Position numbers and translations under genes: made by a program
Part shown: piece by piece, positions 54,101-61,403 of the stretch
How the letters are laid out: every line of letters starts with the position of its first letter
Numbering within the stretch: the first letter of the stretch is position 1
From: Aquimarina sp. AU58
GTDB lineage: Bacteria; Bacteroidota; Bacteroidia; Flavobacteriales; Flavobacteriaceae
Length of the DNA: 64,000 nucleotides
NCBI RefSeq assembly: GCF_900312745.1
Contig: NZ_OMPD01000014.1
Location: 496,001 to 560,000, forward strand
Reading direction: 5' to 3'
Notes under the pieces: model-generated
The model's input: the letters and a program-made list of their open reading frames with translations, nothing else
Told to the model about the DNA's origin: nothing
Database searches by the model: none

Positions 54101-55731
54101 TTATAAAGGATGATCAGGATAACACTCTACCAAGAAGAGCAGGAGTAAGCTCGTTTGGTTTTGGAGGCGCAAATTCACATATCGTTTTAGAAGAATATAT
54201 TCAGGAAGAAGACCATTCACAAGTTCAATCAGATGAACCACATATCATTGTACTTTCAGCAAAAACTGAAGATCGACTTAAAGCATACGCTCAATTACTA
54301 TATAACCATATAGAAAAACACGATATTAATATTATTGATCTTGCTTTTACACTTCAGGTAGGAAGAGATGAGATGAATGAACGATTGGCACTGGTAGTAC
54401 TTTCTATTGAAGAACTGAAAGAGAAACTTTCAGACTACCTAAGTCAAAAAGAAAATATGGAAGATGTTTTCTATGATAGAATTAAACAAAATAGTGCAGC
54501 TGTAATAGACTCCACAGAAAATAATGACTTCTCAGAGAACCAGATAAATAAGTACATTAATGATAAGAATTATTCTAAGCTAGCCGAAGCTTGGGTAATG
54601 GGTATTGATATAGATTGGGTACAATTTTATGAACAAATAAAGCCAAGACGTATTAGTTTACCAACATATCCTTTTGCTCGTGAAAGATACTGGTTTAATT
54701 TGGCGGATAGTGAAAAATTGAAATCTGAAGGAGAATTTGAAAAACTTCATCCGTTGTTACATTATAACTCCTCTACACTAAACCAGCAATGTTATACTTC
54801 TATTTTTAGTGGTAAAGAATTTTTTGCAAAAGATTATAAGATACAACAGCAAAATGTAATGCCTTTTACTGCTTGTTTAGAAATGACATATGTAGCAGTA
54901 AAAAATGCAATGCCGGATTTTAATGAATCTACATCTCTGGAATTACGAAACACTTCTTGGGTAGACCTGCTTCCTCTTAAAGAAAGTAAAGAAGTCAATA
55001 TATCCCTTTTTGAAAATGATTATAAAGGAGTTGACTATGAAATTTATAGTACAGAAGGAGAAAAAGAAATAATTCATTGCCACGGAGAAGTTACCATGGG
55101 GGCAAATCAAACTTCAACAAAGATAGATATAGTACAACTTAAAACTCATTTTGCACCAGAACCATTGGATGCAGAAAAACTTTATCACATTTTAAAGCAA
55201 ATAGATATGAGTTATGGACCTTCTTTTAAAGGAATAAAAAACTTTTATAAAGGAGAAGATCAGATCCTTGCTCTATTAAGTTTACCAGAAACTATAGTAG
55301 ACGATTATGAAAAATATACTCTTCATCCGAGTTTACTAGAGAGTTCGTTGCAATTGGCAATCGGTTTATTAACTGATCTGGATCCAAAATTAAAGCAACC
55401 CATATTACCCGCTGAAATAGGATCTATGAAGTTATTTTCTCCTTGCCAAAAAGAATTATATGCCTGGGTGCGATACTCAAAAGGAAGTAAACCAAAAGAT
55501 GATATAGTGAATATAGATATTGACCTCACTGATATATCAGGAGAGATATGTATTAAAATGAAGTCTTTGTCATTCGATAACTCCTTACATAAGCAATCTA
55601 TTAAAAATTCACATAAGGATTTTGAAATGTTAATAAATGCCATACAGAATTATGATTCAAACCAAACAAAATATACTGATACAGAAGATCACACTGTAAG
55701 TTTTGATAAATTATTAAAGGATGTATACTAA
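45181..55731 (+). CDS. Trans-AT type I polyketide synthase with GNAT-fold and PLP beta-lyase domains
   Basis: 3516 residues. Order: ACP1 (ELGIDSF, Ser43). DUF2156/phosphatidylglycerol-lysyltransferase-like GNAT fold (about 129-470; GSKMRRLRYQ at 257). PLP lyase of the tyrosine phenol-lyase/tryptophanase family (531-913; N680, D709, R712, PLP-Lys752, R886 kept). KS1 (from 1002; C1167, H1302, H1342). AT-docking linker in place of AT. DH1 (H1643, D1812, active). KR (GGAGGLG about 2154, Y2295; LRD suggests B-type). ACP2 (S2457). KS2 (from 2567; C2739, H2874, H2921). Linker. DH2, whose His is Y3219 and Asp is E3387, so inactive. It ends without an ACP; the partner ACP is on the third protein. No AT, A or C domain. 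The lyase and GNAT-fold domains are unusual. Substrate and product unknown. Confidence 0.9.
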   Translation: MIDKEILLESTECYLKSLISEFTQISIGDNCISTPFQELGIDSFRILQIIKKLEEEFGTLPKTLLFENFNIGDLSYYFVDKYEGVLREKFKKEKEDSDRAVHSNEESLNSIEKTAKTIDNQSDIFTRKTPILILEKEANKHPELLKLVEKLFNQYKNEGSASRGTRNIAPNLFIGSEKKGYFNYSRYKDIILVYSYTGAKDYLSVITEEIYQYCINNNFELNLFTVDQVESIGGVLFTATPFGVLSRVNIKDFTLQGSKMRRLRYQVSKFERAGKCRTEEYQNGSDKKIDKNITRIIDEWCAPRTMVNPLIHIVKEEILSGNLSAEHRLFLTYLDDVLQNVILISKLSSEENGYLMDLEFYPKEMPLGGLEFAIVEIIKILKTKEHSTLSLGGTYGCKLSSSSNADPELDKTLDYLRGQNIFNDEGNLQFKNKFRPEHNTVFLSRPVGSNPDNVTDIIMMIADPIKMQTSDQENHTFTKLYKQTATLESKTGKQDTLNANGEYNQVKENPQEEKHAVVIEGEERSVMLSNYGYNPLNIPDDQVTFDLKTDSWAQLELPAIQNQLGFLYTQLQQPVDLVESLRSIFPFSYFTLTTAGRTAERAFCKSWPKKGKVLQNLLFPTMIFNQIENGFTPIELPHPEVYKLDSEDQYKGNLNWEALKKQVKEDPESIAFVFIEMNDNAAGGAPVSLQHLKQVKAFLSEYAIPLVFDTTRIVENALFILEHENEFTGKNVWHVVREMISYADAIIASLAKNFCVDKGGLIGTNDVELYNKIQNFIQEESIGLDVIDKKVIALSFHNRNKIETKVRNRLQSVRTIWRILKQQEIPVVQPALGHCILIDVKQIPEFKLFEYPVASFVSWLYLNTGIRAGAHNVGMQKDTEINNLVRLAIPVGIKQEKIEEIANRLIKAFKKKNNIPEILPKDNQSETFGNIHTNFNLKKYHNTSGEVVSKTLNSETSSIDNYTNTSVAESKGKSTQIDSDIKAKETGANQNIHSDKPYQTGDIAIVGIAGRYPKAKNMNEFWNNLTQGKDCVEDIPDVRFGQRLHNKFSEKYRGGFIDDIDKFDSLFFNISPREAEYLDPQERLFLEVAWEAIEDAGYYPETLVDDNASRNIGVYIGAVWTLYQVIGTEEKLQGNFVSPSSHLWGIANRVSYAFNLSGPSLPIDTACSSSLSALYLACEAIYKGECSGAIVGGVNLDVHQSKIDINKSGGALSADGVCRTFGKGANGYVAGEGVGAVYIKPLDKAVKDGDHVYGVIKGIAVNHGGKTSGFMVPSPKSQAKVVTTALENAKIDARSIGYIEAHGTGTELGDPIEISGLTTAFQEYNVDKQECSIGSVKTNIGHLEAAAGIVGLHKVLLQMKYRKLVPSLHSSELNPFIDFENSPFYVEQKVKEWKPKTIEGVQYPLRAGISSFGAGGANAHVIIEEYVTPIEEEKIPSSKFKEYIFPLSARNEDQLQKTAARLCAFLQDDLSGEKLLACKDIAHTLQIGRKSFDHRLVIIAKTKKELVQKLTLFIDGKQDNTMLVGEVKSSQNITRLLNRKEKEEFIKFLSQSGDLSKLAQLWSVGFLADWQGVQNLEAGAKISLPTYPFADKRHWISDTSKSSNLSLHSTTALHPLIDSNESTFERQVFKKTFHDKDFFIYDHLVSEIPTLPGVAYLDFARKAGELATGRKVQIIKNILWLSPLTVVDSAPREVCIELKPNGGLVHFEVFSEEENNTKQIYSQGKLIYATHQELTAEPEYIDLEEIRTRCAKVTNGKEAYPLFKSLGLDLGPSFQVLQDIFKNDDEILGELLIPEIRNNDFNDYLLHPSLVDGSFQAGMAAQLGAQTGEMFVPYSIGEVEVLQPLKPKCFSYVKKVDEPGSKVSKVNVFIVDEDGMILVKIRESIGVPLVSVHEKPDQIKEEEEYSKLYYSHEWQKSPLEQEKVLANESGAILLFSPDEKLQKVYKDRYKKNEDIILIEPGDKYKKFGNHRYKVNPKNPADFKKLFEALDTEVIKKICFAWPIGDELKDDDEYNEGFIEKSFDNGIYSFLILCQSLIEQNLDNIQLLYLYLGQIDATQPHHEAINGFAKTLQMEHPKLYCRILEIQQSKNSYDKILDIALTELHSDNSNEMTIRYQEEERYIRKVKEFSLLQDKDADTTDSFGLKENGVYIITGGAGGLGLIFAEYLAAQCKARLVLTGRSKLSDERKIKLDKLSEAGAEVIYIPADVSISKDVENLIKETKSKFGEINGIIHSAGVLRDSYIRNKTREEMEAVFAPKVYGTLYLDSVTKDEDLDFFVTFSSLAAVGGNAGQCDYSFANHFMDSFAEKRKFLQEKGERSGVTLSLNWSLWADGGMRLDEQTEIFFKKNLGIKPLSIKTGLEAFEKGLHTPKAQFVVLEGVQEKIERAWGINEQETPKAEVIDSETSTDSEVLVDQQADKELFTMVRNALSEIVMEMLKLDPEDISYDKILLDLGFDSIGLTTYSNRINELYELDITPVLFFEYPSIKEIATFLSREHKNEVQKTHKVSGGASSSDTRKEVSQPSKRKEQQSDTEKGIYGINKGWNASALDPQSQSSGVELSTESRFIDQPIAIVGMSGVMPGSENLEEFWENLENEKNLITVIPEDRWNWEDYDGDPFTEKNKTNSKWGGFMSDVDKFDPSFFGISPREAEMMDPQQRIFLETVWKAIEDSGHKVSDLSGTKTGLFVGVATRDYADSLVDNQIPLDGYTASGNSHSVLVNRVSFLLNLRGPSAPLDTACSSSLIAVHRAIESIHTGSSDMAIVGGVQLMLTPAAYISFGMAGMLSGDGKCKTFDKSANGYVRGEGSGAIFLKPLDKAEADRDHIYAVIKATTENHGGKVTMLTAPNPVAQTDLLVEAYEKAHIDPSTVGYIECHGTGTSLGDPIEIQALNKTFSELYKKHDKVPAKTPHCGLSSVKTNIGHLETAAGIAGVLKVLLSLKHKKIPATLHFEELNPYINLKDSPLYIVDKTQNWEVIKDDQDNTLPRRAGVSSFGFGGANSHIVLEEYIQEEDHSQVQSDEPHIIVLSAKTEDRLKAYAQLLYNHIEKHDINIIDLAFTLQVGRDEMNERLALVVLSIEELKEKLSDYLSQKENMEDVFYDRIKQNSAAVIDSTENNDFSENQINKYINDKNYSKLAEAWVMGIDIDWVQFYEQIKPRRISLPTYPFARERYWFNLADSEKLKSEGEFEKLHPLLHYNSSTLNQQCYTSIFSGKEFFAKDYKIQQQNVMPFTACLEMTYVAVKNAMPDFNESTSLELRNTSWVDLLPLKESKEVNISLFENDYKGVDYEIYSTEGEKEIIHCHGEVTMGANQTSTKIDIVQLKTHFAPEPLDAEKLYHILKQIDMSYGPSFKGIKNFYKGEDQILALLSLPETIVDDYEKYTLHPSLLESSLQLAIGLLTDLDPKLKQPILPAEIGSMKLFSPCQKELYAWVRYSKGSKPKDDIVNIDIDLTDISGEICIKMKSLSFDNSLHKQSIKNSHKDFEMLINAIQNYDSNQTKYTDTEDHTVSFDKLLKDVY

Positions 55732-55746
55732 AGGAAAGATAAGGTC

Positions 55747-57516
55747 ATGATAGTAATCGACGATATATTGGAAAAAATTGTTTCAAAGGAAATAGAGAAG
55801 AAAGAAGCTTTAAGATTCTTTGAAGAATTACCCGAAGAAGAGAAAAGTTATTTGGTTTCTAAACTAAAAACGCATTTATCAAATAATGCTAACTCGGTTG
55901 AGAATAACTTTTCTGAAAAAAAAGATAATACACTTAAAGCGGTGACCGAGCTTCAGTTAAATGAAGAACATAAGAGATTCATTGATCAAATGGCTCAGAA
56001 ACTGGAAAAAATTGCATCAAAATCCAAAGAAAATGCATCCGAGTGTCAGACATATTTTGTAGATCAAAGAAGAACCGGAGGATTGAAAAAAGCGTTAAAA
56101 CGTTTACAATTTCATCTAACATATAGCAAGGGTGATGGAGCATACCTTTATGATATTGATGGCAATAAATATATTGATATTGCTAGTGATAATGGAGTTA
56201 ACTTATTTGGTCATCAACCAGACTTTATAAAAGAAGCTATCTCAAAACGGTTGGATAAGGGATATCCTTTGGTAGGGTATACAGAAGAGCTCTCTCAGGC
56301 AACCAAACTTTTTAGTGAACTTACAGGCCATGAAAGAGTGCTCTTTACACAATCTGGTACAGAGGCAGTTATGTGGGCAGTAAGGATTGCTCGTGCAGCT
56401 ACTCAAAAGAAAAAAATAGTAATTTTTGAAGGAGCCTATCATGGATTATCTGATACAGTACTTGCAGCCAAAGATCAGTTTGGCAATAGTATAGCAATGG
56501 GACTGGGAATGGTGCAGGAATTTGCCGATGAGCTTATTGTTCTGGATTATGGAAACATGGGCGATCTGGATATTATAGAAGATAGAGCACACGAAATTGC
56601 CGGGATTCTGGTAGAACCCGTACAATCGAGAAATCCAAGTAATCAGCCTGTTGAATTCCTAAAGGAGGTACGCAAGTTAACTCTTGAAAAAAATATCCTA
56701 TTAATAATGGACGAAATGATTACAGGATTTAGGGCTTCTAGTAGTGGAGTACAGGGACTTTGGAAGATTAAAGGAGACCTTGCTACCTATGGAAAAGTTC
56801 CGGCAGGAGGAATGCCTTCTGGAATGATCGCAGGATTTACTAAATACATGAATTATGTAGACGGAGGATCATTTGACTATGATGATGATTCGATGCCCAG
56901 TGTTAAAAAAGCACTTATGGCTGGCACGCATACAAGAAACCCAATTAAACTAGCTGCAACACTAGCAATACTCATCGAATTTAAAAAAAGGTGTTCAACT
57001 TCAGAAAACAAAACTGGTGAGTCGAATTCTGACTTCTTACAGGAATTGAATGAAAAGACCAGACTCATGTGCGAAGAACTGAATTCTTTTTTTAAGATTA
57101 AAAATGTACCATTAATAATCGAGTATTTCAGCTCATTATTTAGATTTAAATTTCTTGATGATCCCAATGGAGTAGTAAAAGAGTTAGTTTTTGTTTTGAT
57201 GAGAATAAATGGTGTTGAAACCAGCCCTTCAGGCAACTGTTTTTTAACATTAGCGCACTCTGATAAGGATATTAAATCTATTATAAGAGTTGTAAAAAAA
57301 AGTATTGATACGCTATTGAAACAAAACTTCTTTTATATATCTGATAATATTGAAGAAGATGAAATAGTAGAAGATATTCTACCAGTAGCAGCTGTCATTC
57401 AAGACAGAAGAAACGATCCCGAACAAGGGATCAAAAAAAATGATCAAATGGAAAAATTAAGAAAATTAATTATATCCGATTTGAATAATTTTCAAGAAAA
57501 AGGAGTAACAATATGA
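55747..57516 (+). CDS. Free-standing class III PLP aminotransferase of the polyketide line (AMT)
   Basis: 589 residues. An N-terminal helical, charged segment of about 95 residues ('DDILEKIVSKEIEKKEALRFFEEL...') may be a docking region. Then a glutamate-1-semialdehyde-aminotransferase-like domain: 'GDGAYLYDIDGNKYIDIASDNGVNLFGHQP', 'FTQSGTEAVMWAVRIARAAT' (cofactor phosphate site), 'LLIMDEMITGFRAS' (Asp to pyridine N) and the PLP lysine in 'TYGKVPAGGMPSGM' (Lys350). This is the type that transaminates a beta-keto group on an ACP in mycosubtilin-like and microcystin-like synthases. Gap of 15 bp from the synthase; ATGA overlap with the next gene. An AGGAG motif precedes that start. Confidence 0.88.
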   Translation: MIVIDDILEKIVSKEIEKKEALRFFEELPEEEKSYLVSKLKTHLSNNANSVENNFSEKKDNTLKAVTELQLNEEHKRFIDQMAQKLEKIASKSKENASECQTYFVDQRRTGGLKKALKRLQFHLTYSKGDGAYLYDIDGNKYIDIASDNGVNLFGHQPDFIKEAISKRLDKGYPLVGYTEELSQATKLFSELTGHERVLFTQSGTEAVMWAVRIARAATQKKKIVIFEGAYHGLSDTVLAAKDQFGNSIAMGLGMVQEFADELIVLDYGNMGDLDIIEDRAHEIAGILVEPVQSRNPSNQPVEFLKEVRKLTLEKNILLIMDEMITGFRASSSGVQGLWKIKGDLATYGKVPAGGMPSGMIAGFTKYMNYVDGGSFDYDDDSMPSVKKALMAGTHTRNPIKLAATLAILIEFKKRCSTSENKTGESNSDFLQELNEKTRLMCEELNSFFKIKNVPLIIEYFSSLFRFKFLDDPNGVVKELVFVLMRINGVETSPSGNCFLTLAHSDKDIKSIIRVVKKSIDTLLKQNFFYISDNIEEDEIVEDILPVAAVIQDRRNDPEQGIKKNDQMEKLRKLIISDLNNFQEKGVTI

Positions 57517-60500
57517 CAGTAGCAATAACTCAAAATGTTTTACAAGAGATCATAACGATCTTTGAAACCACACTACGACTCCCTGCAGGGAAATTAGATC
57601 CTAATGCTAATTTCGAGGATTTTGGTATTGACTCCATTATCTCAATGGAATTGATCAATAAAATATCCCGTAAGTTTAACATTACACTATCCCCTTCAAA
57701 ATTCGTAAATGTAAACACAACTCAAGAACTTGCTGATTTACTGGAAGAGGAAATAATCAGTGTCAAAACGGATGATATAGACAATGTGCCTGAGACAAAT
57801 AATTCACCAGAAATACAGATAAAATCAGCAATCAAAAGTCCGACAACCGAAAAAAACATCAACTCAAATTCTACAAGAGATCGAACATCTCGAGGTAGAA
57901 GATCTGTTAAAGAATCTTATCATAAATTATTACATTTTATAGATCAAAAATATAAGATAGATCTGTCACACCGTTCGTTTAGATCGATTGATGAAATAGT
58001 TGATGTTTTGTTATCTCATCATAGTGATGATTTGATGCAGTATTACAACAATTTGGATCAAAGTAATGAGAACGATTTCAATGGAAAGGAAAAACAGATG
58101 CCTATTGCAAATGTGACAGCTAAACCATCATCCCAAAACTGCGATATAGCTATTGTTGGTCTTAGTTGTAATTTTCCCGATGCACCTAATATTCAGACAT
58201 TTTGGGAAAACCTGGTTGATGGTAAAAATAGCATCAACGAAATTTCGAAATCAAGATGGAATTGGGAAGATTATTATCAAGAATCAGTCTCCTCAGGAAA
58301 GACTATCTCTAAATGGGGGGCAATGATCAATGACATTGATTGTTTTGATCCTAAATTTTTTGACCTTGACCCAGAAGAAGCAATGCTGATGGATCCTCAA
58401 GAGAGGTTACTGATACAAGAAGTCTATAAAGCATTTCAAGATGCAGGAGTAGCACCTAAAAAATTAGCCGGGTCCGATACAGCTATATATGTTGCTTATG
58501 AGTATTCAGAATATGAAAATTATCTAAGAAAAAACATAGATAAAATACCAGTAGGTAAATACGGACCTGTTTTCAGCTCTTCAAGCCCTACATATTATCT
58601 GGCAAACAGACTTTCGTTTTTATTTGATTTTTATGGACCTAGTGAGTCTATAAATGTTAACTGTGCAGGATCTGCAGTAGCAATTAATAGAGCCTATTAC
58701 TCATTACTAAATAATGAATGTAGTACTGCAGTTGTAGGAGGTGTATCTTTAAATTTATTTGAAGATGATTACATCTCATTATCACAATATGGTATGTTAT
58801 CACCTACAGGAACATGTGGAGTCTTTGATGATGAAGCTAATGGTTTTACCAGAGGAGAAGGAGTAGCAGCCGTTGTTCTAAAAAGATTGGATGACGCCAA
58901 AAAAGATAATAACAGAATTTATGGTGTTATCAAAACCAGTCATCAGAATAATAGAGGTAATGCCAGGTTTTTGTCGGAAGTAAAACATGAAGCGATTACC
59001 AATGTTATAACTAATTGCTATCAAAAGGCTTCAATAGCTCCAGAATCAATAAACTACATCGAAGTTGATGGGTATGCGACAAAATGGGGAGATTCTTTTG
59101 AATATGAGGGAATTAAAAATGTATTTAGAGAACATAAGTCAAAAGAAAAAGAATGCGCTTTAGGTAGTGTAAAAGGAAATATAGGAAATCTGGAGGCTGT
59201 TAGTGGATTGGCTAGTTTTATTAAACTGGCACTTTCACTATATCACAAAAAGTTTCCGATGACCATATCAGGAAAAAAGATAAACACCTTTCTAGATATT
59301 GATAACCCCTCTCATCCTTTATACATAGCTAATAAAGAGTTACCTTTTGATATATTACGTGAGCATAATGATACTCCAATTAGGGCAGGGCTTAATTCTT
59401 TTGCAGATAGTGGAGTTAATTTGCATATTGTTTTAGAGGAATATCCTATTAAAGCGCCGGTATCCAAAATAGAAACTACAACGGCATCTCAGTTATTTGT
59501 TCTTTCTGCAAAAGATGATGAACGTTTGGATGAGTATGTTGATAACTATATTGATTATTTATCTAATAGTAAGATTGATTCATCTTTCGAAGATTTGATT
59601 TATACGCTACAGGTAGGTCGTGATGCCATGGATGAAAGATTGTCTATAGTTGTCTCCTCTCACACAGATTTACTTGAAAAGTTGATCATGATCAAAAATT
59701 CGGGTAAGGAAACATCATTGGAAAAGGAAGGAATCTTTTACGGAAATATCAATCGTAATAAAGAAAACGGAATTATCAAAATCTTAACAAAAGATATGAT
59801 AAGTACTATGGTTGAGCAAAGTCTAAAGGCTGCAAAGTGGGAGCAGCTTGCACAACTTTGGACCAGCGGTCTTCATATAGATTGGACCATGGTTTGGAAA
59901 AACAAAAAAGTACACCTAGTATCTTTACCAGATTATCCTTTTGCCAAAGAAAGATATTGGGTTGAAATAGATGATATAGAAAAATTAGATTCTAAAGAAA
60001 AACCGCCAGTATCAAAGAGTATAAAAAATAATGAGATTCGGGTAATTAACGAAAATCCTGTACAGGCAGAGTGGTTCTTTTTCAGGTCTGATAACGGTGT
60101 GGAGAGTAACCTTATGAAACCCACCGAAAAAATAGAGCTTTTCCTGAAACATGAAATAGCCTTGCAAATAAAAAAACCAATAGAAAAAATATCTGAAGAT
60201 AAGAACTTCCTAGACTTAGGAATGAACTCTATTGGACTAATAACCATGATTGCACAAATCAATGATTTATTAGAAATTAATATATCACCCGCTATTCTAT
60301 TTAATAATTCAGAAATCAAAACCCTTACTCAGTATGTAGTAGAGAACCACTTGGAAAAAGTTGAAAAGATACAAGCCACAAATGATAGGGAGTATAGAGA
60401 TAAAAGTATAAATGAAAAAGAATCAAAATCTAACGGGGTAGCACCTAGTCTTATACGTAAAACATTGGTACCTATGCAAGTAAAAGGTAAGAAACGACCT

Positions 60501-61310
60501 GTTTTTGCAGTTCCGGGTGCAGATGGAAATATAATAACCTTGCAACACCTTATTTCAGCATTAGGAATAAAACAACCATTCTATGGTTTAGAACCGGTAG
60601 GGATTACAAAAGAAAATACTACTCTTGATAGTGTAGAAGCTATAGCTAAAGCCAATATAGAAGCAATTAAAGAAGTACAGTCTACTGGTCCATACCGTTT
60701 ACTGGGGTTTTCTAATGGCGGTACAATTGCCTACGAAATGGCTAGGATTTTATTGGATCAAAAAGAAACGATAGAAGCTTTAATACTTGTGGATTGTATG
60801 TCTCCTACAATAGCAGGTGGTCATATGATTGATGATTTAGTAGAAGGGATTAAATCTATTTTCATTAACGCATCTGGTCAGAATGTGATCTTGGATGCAG
60901 AGCAATTAAAGCAGGTTCCTGAAAACGAAATTGTTGATTATATATATGACAACGTTAAGAATCTAGGATTTAATTTTCCGAAAGAACAATTGGCGACAAG
61001 TATCTACACCACAATTGCAAATGATAAATATTGTCGCGCTTATACGCCTTTAAAATTACCAGAAGAAATAGAAATATTGCTTTTTAAAGCCACAGATGGT
61101 TATATGGATGCATATCAAAATGCTCCAGAAGATTACGGTTGGAATGCATTAGTACATAAGCCGATCCTTATCCATCCTATTGAAGCTAATCACTTTTCAA
61201 TTATCGATAAGAATAATAGTAAAAAGATTGCTAGAAAAATAAATGCTTTTTTCAATAAGACTACATCAAAAAAATCTACCGTAAAGCAAAAAGTACTTCA
61301 AAAACACTAA
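57513..61310 (+). CDS. Polyketide synthase terminal protein: ACP - KS0 - ACP - thioesterase
   Basis: 1265 residues. ACP3 (FGIDSI, Ser41), presumably served by KS2 of the first synthase. KS from about residue 210 keeps the Cys (NCAGSA, C384), but the two His are replaced by Asp519 (in V-D-G-Y-A-T, usually HGTGT) and Asn559 (N-I-G-N, usually NIGH). It therefore should not decarboxylate or extend (KS0) and may only pass the chain on. An AT-docking-type linker follows, then ACP4 (GMNSI, Ser906). Type I thioesterase: GFSNGG nucleophile Ser1067, Asp1094, His1227 (NHFS). The TE releases the product by hydrolysis or cyclisation. ATG overlaps the AMT stop (ATGA). Confidence 0.9.
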   Translation: MTVAITQNVLQEIITIFETTLRLPAGKLDPNANFEDFGIDSIISMELINKISRKFNITLSPSKFVNVNTTQELADLLEEEIISVKTDDIDNVPETNNSPEIQIKSAIKSPTTEKNINSNSTRDRTSRGRRSVKESYHKLLHFIDQKYKIDLSHRSFRSIDEIVDVLLSHHSDDLMQYYNNLDQSNENDFNGKEKQMPIANVTAKPSSQNCDIAIVGLSCNFPDAPNIQTFWENLVDGKNSINEISKSRWNWEDYYQESVSSGKTISKWGAMINDIDCFDPKFFDLDPEEAMLMDPQERLLIQEVYKAFQDAGVAPKKLAGSDTAIYVAYEYSEYENYLRKNIDKIPVGKYGPVFSSSSPTYYLANRLSFLFDFYGPSESINVNCAGSAVAINRAYYSLLNNECSTAVVGGVSLNLFEDDYISLSQYGMLSPTGTCGVFDDEANGFTRGEGVAAVVLKRLDDAKKDNNRIYGVIKTSHQNNRGNARFLSEVKHEAITNVITNCYQKASIAPESINYIEVDGYATKWGDSFEYEGIKNVFREHKSKEKECALGSVKGNIGNLEAVSGLASFIKLALSLYHKKFPMTISGKKINTFLDIDNPSHPLYIANKELPFDILREHNDTPIRAGLNSFADSGVNLHIVLEEYPIKAPVSKIETTTASQLFVLSAKDDERLDEYVDNYIDYLSNSKIDSSFEDLIYTLQVGRDAMDERLSIVVSSHTDLLEKLIMIKNSGKETSLEKEGIFYGNINRNKENGIIKILTKDMISTMVEQSLKAAKWEQLAQLWTSGLHIDWTMVWKNKKVHLVSLPDYPFAKERYWVEIDDIEKLDSKEKPPVSKSIKNNEIRVINENPVQAEWFFFRSDNGVESNLMKPTEKIELFLKHEIALQIKKPIEKISEDKNFLDLGMNSIGLITMIAQINDLLEINISPAILFNNSEIKTLTQYVVENHLEKVEKIQATNDREYRDKSINEKESKSNGVAPSLIRKTLVPMQVKGKKRPVFAVPGADGNIITLQHLISALGIKQPFYGLEPVGITKENTTLDSVEAIAKANIEAIKEVQSTGPYRLLGFSNGGTIAYEMARILLDQKETIEALILVDCMSPTIAGGHMIDDLVEGIKSIFINASGQNVILDAEQLKQVPENEIVDYIYDNVKNLGFNFPKEQLATSIYTTIANDKYCRAYTPLKLPEEIEILLFKATDGYMDAYQNAPEDYGWNALVHKPILIHPIEANHFSIIDKNNSKKIARKINAFFNKTTSKKSTVKQKVLQKH

Positions 61311-61403
61311 TAAATTAATAACAGATAGTGTATGATTAACAGCCTATACCAGTAGAAATTAAGCTCTATTGGATTACTGTTTAAACATGTAATAAACCTT
61401 ATT

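Noticed and set aside
55747..57516. Glutamate-1-semialdehyde aminomutase (heme synthesis)
   Set aside because: Same fold, but the N-terminal helical extension and place inside the PKS operon fit an AMT of the assembly line.
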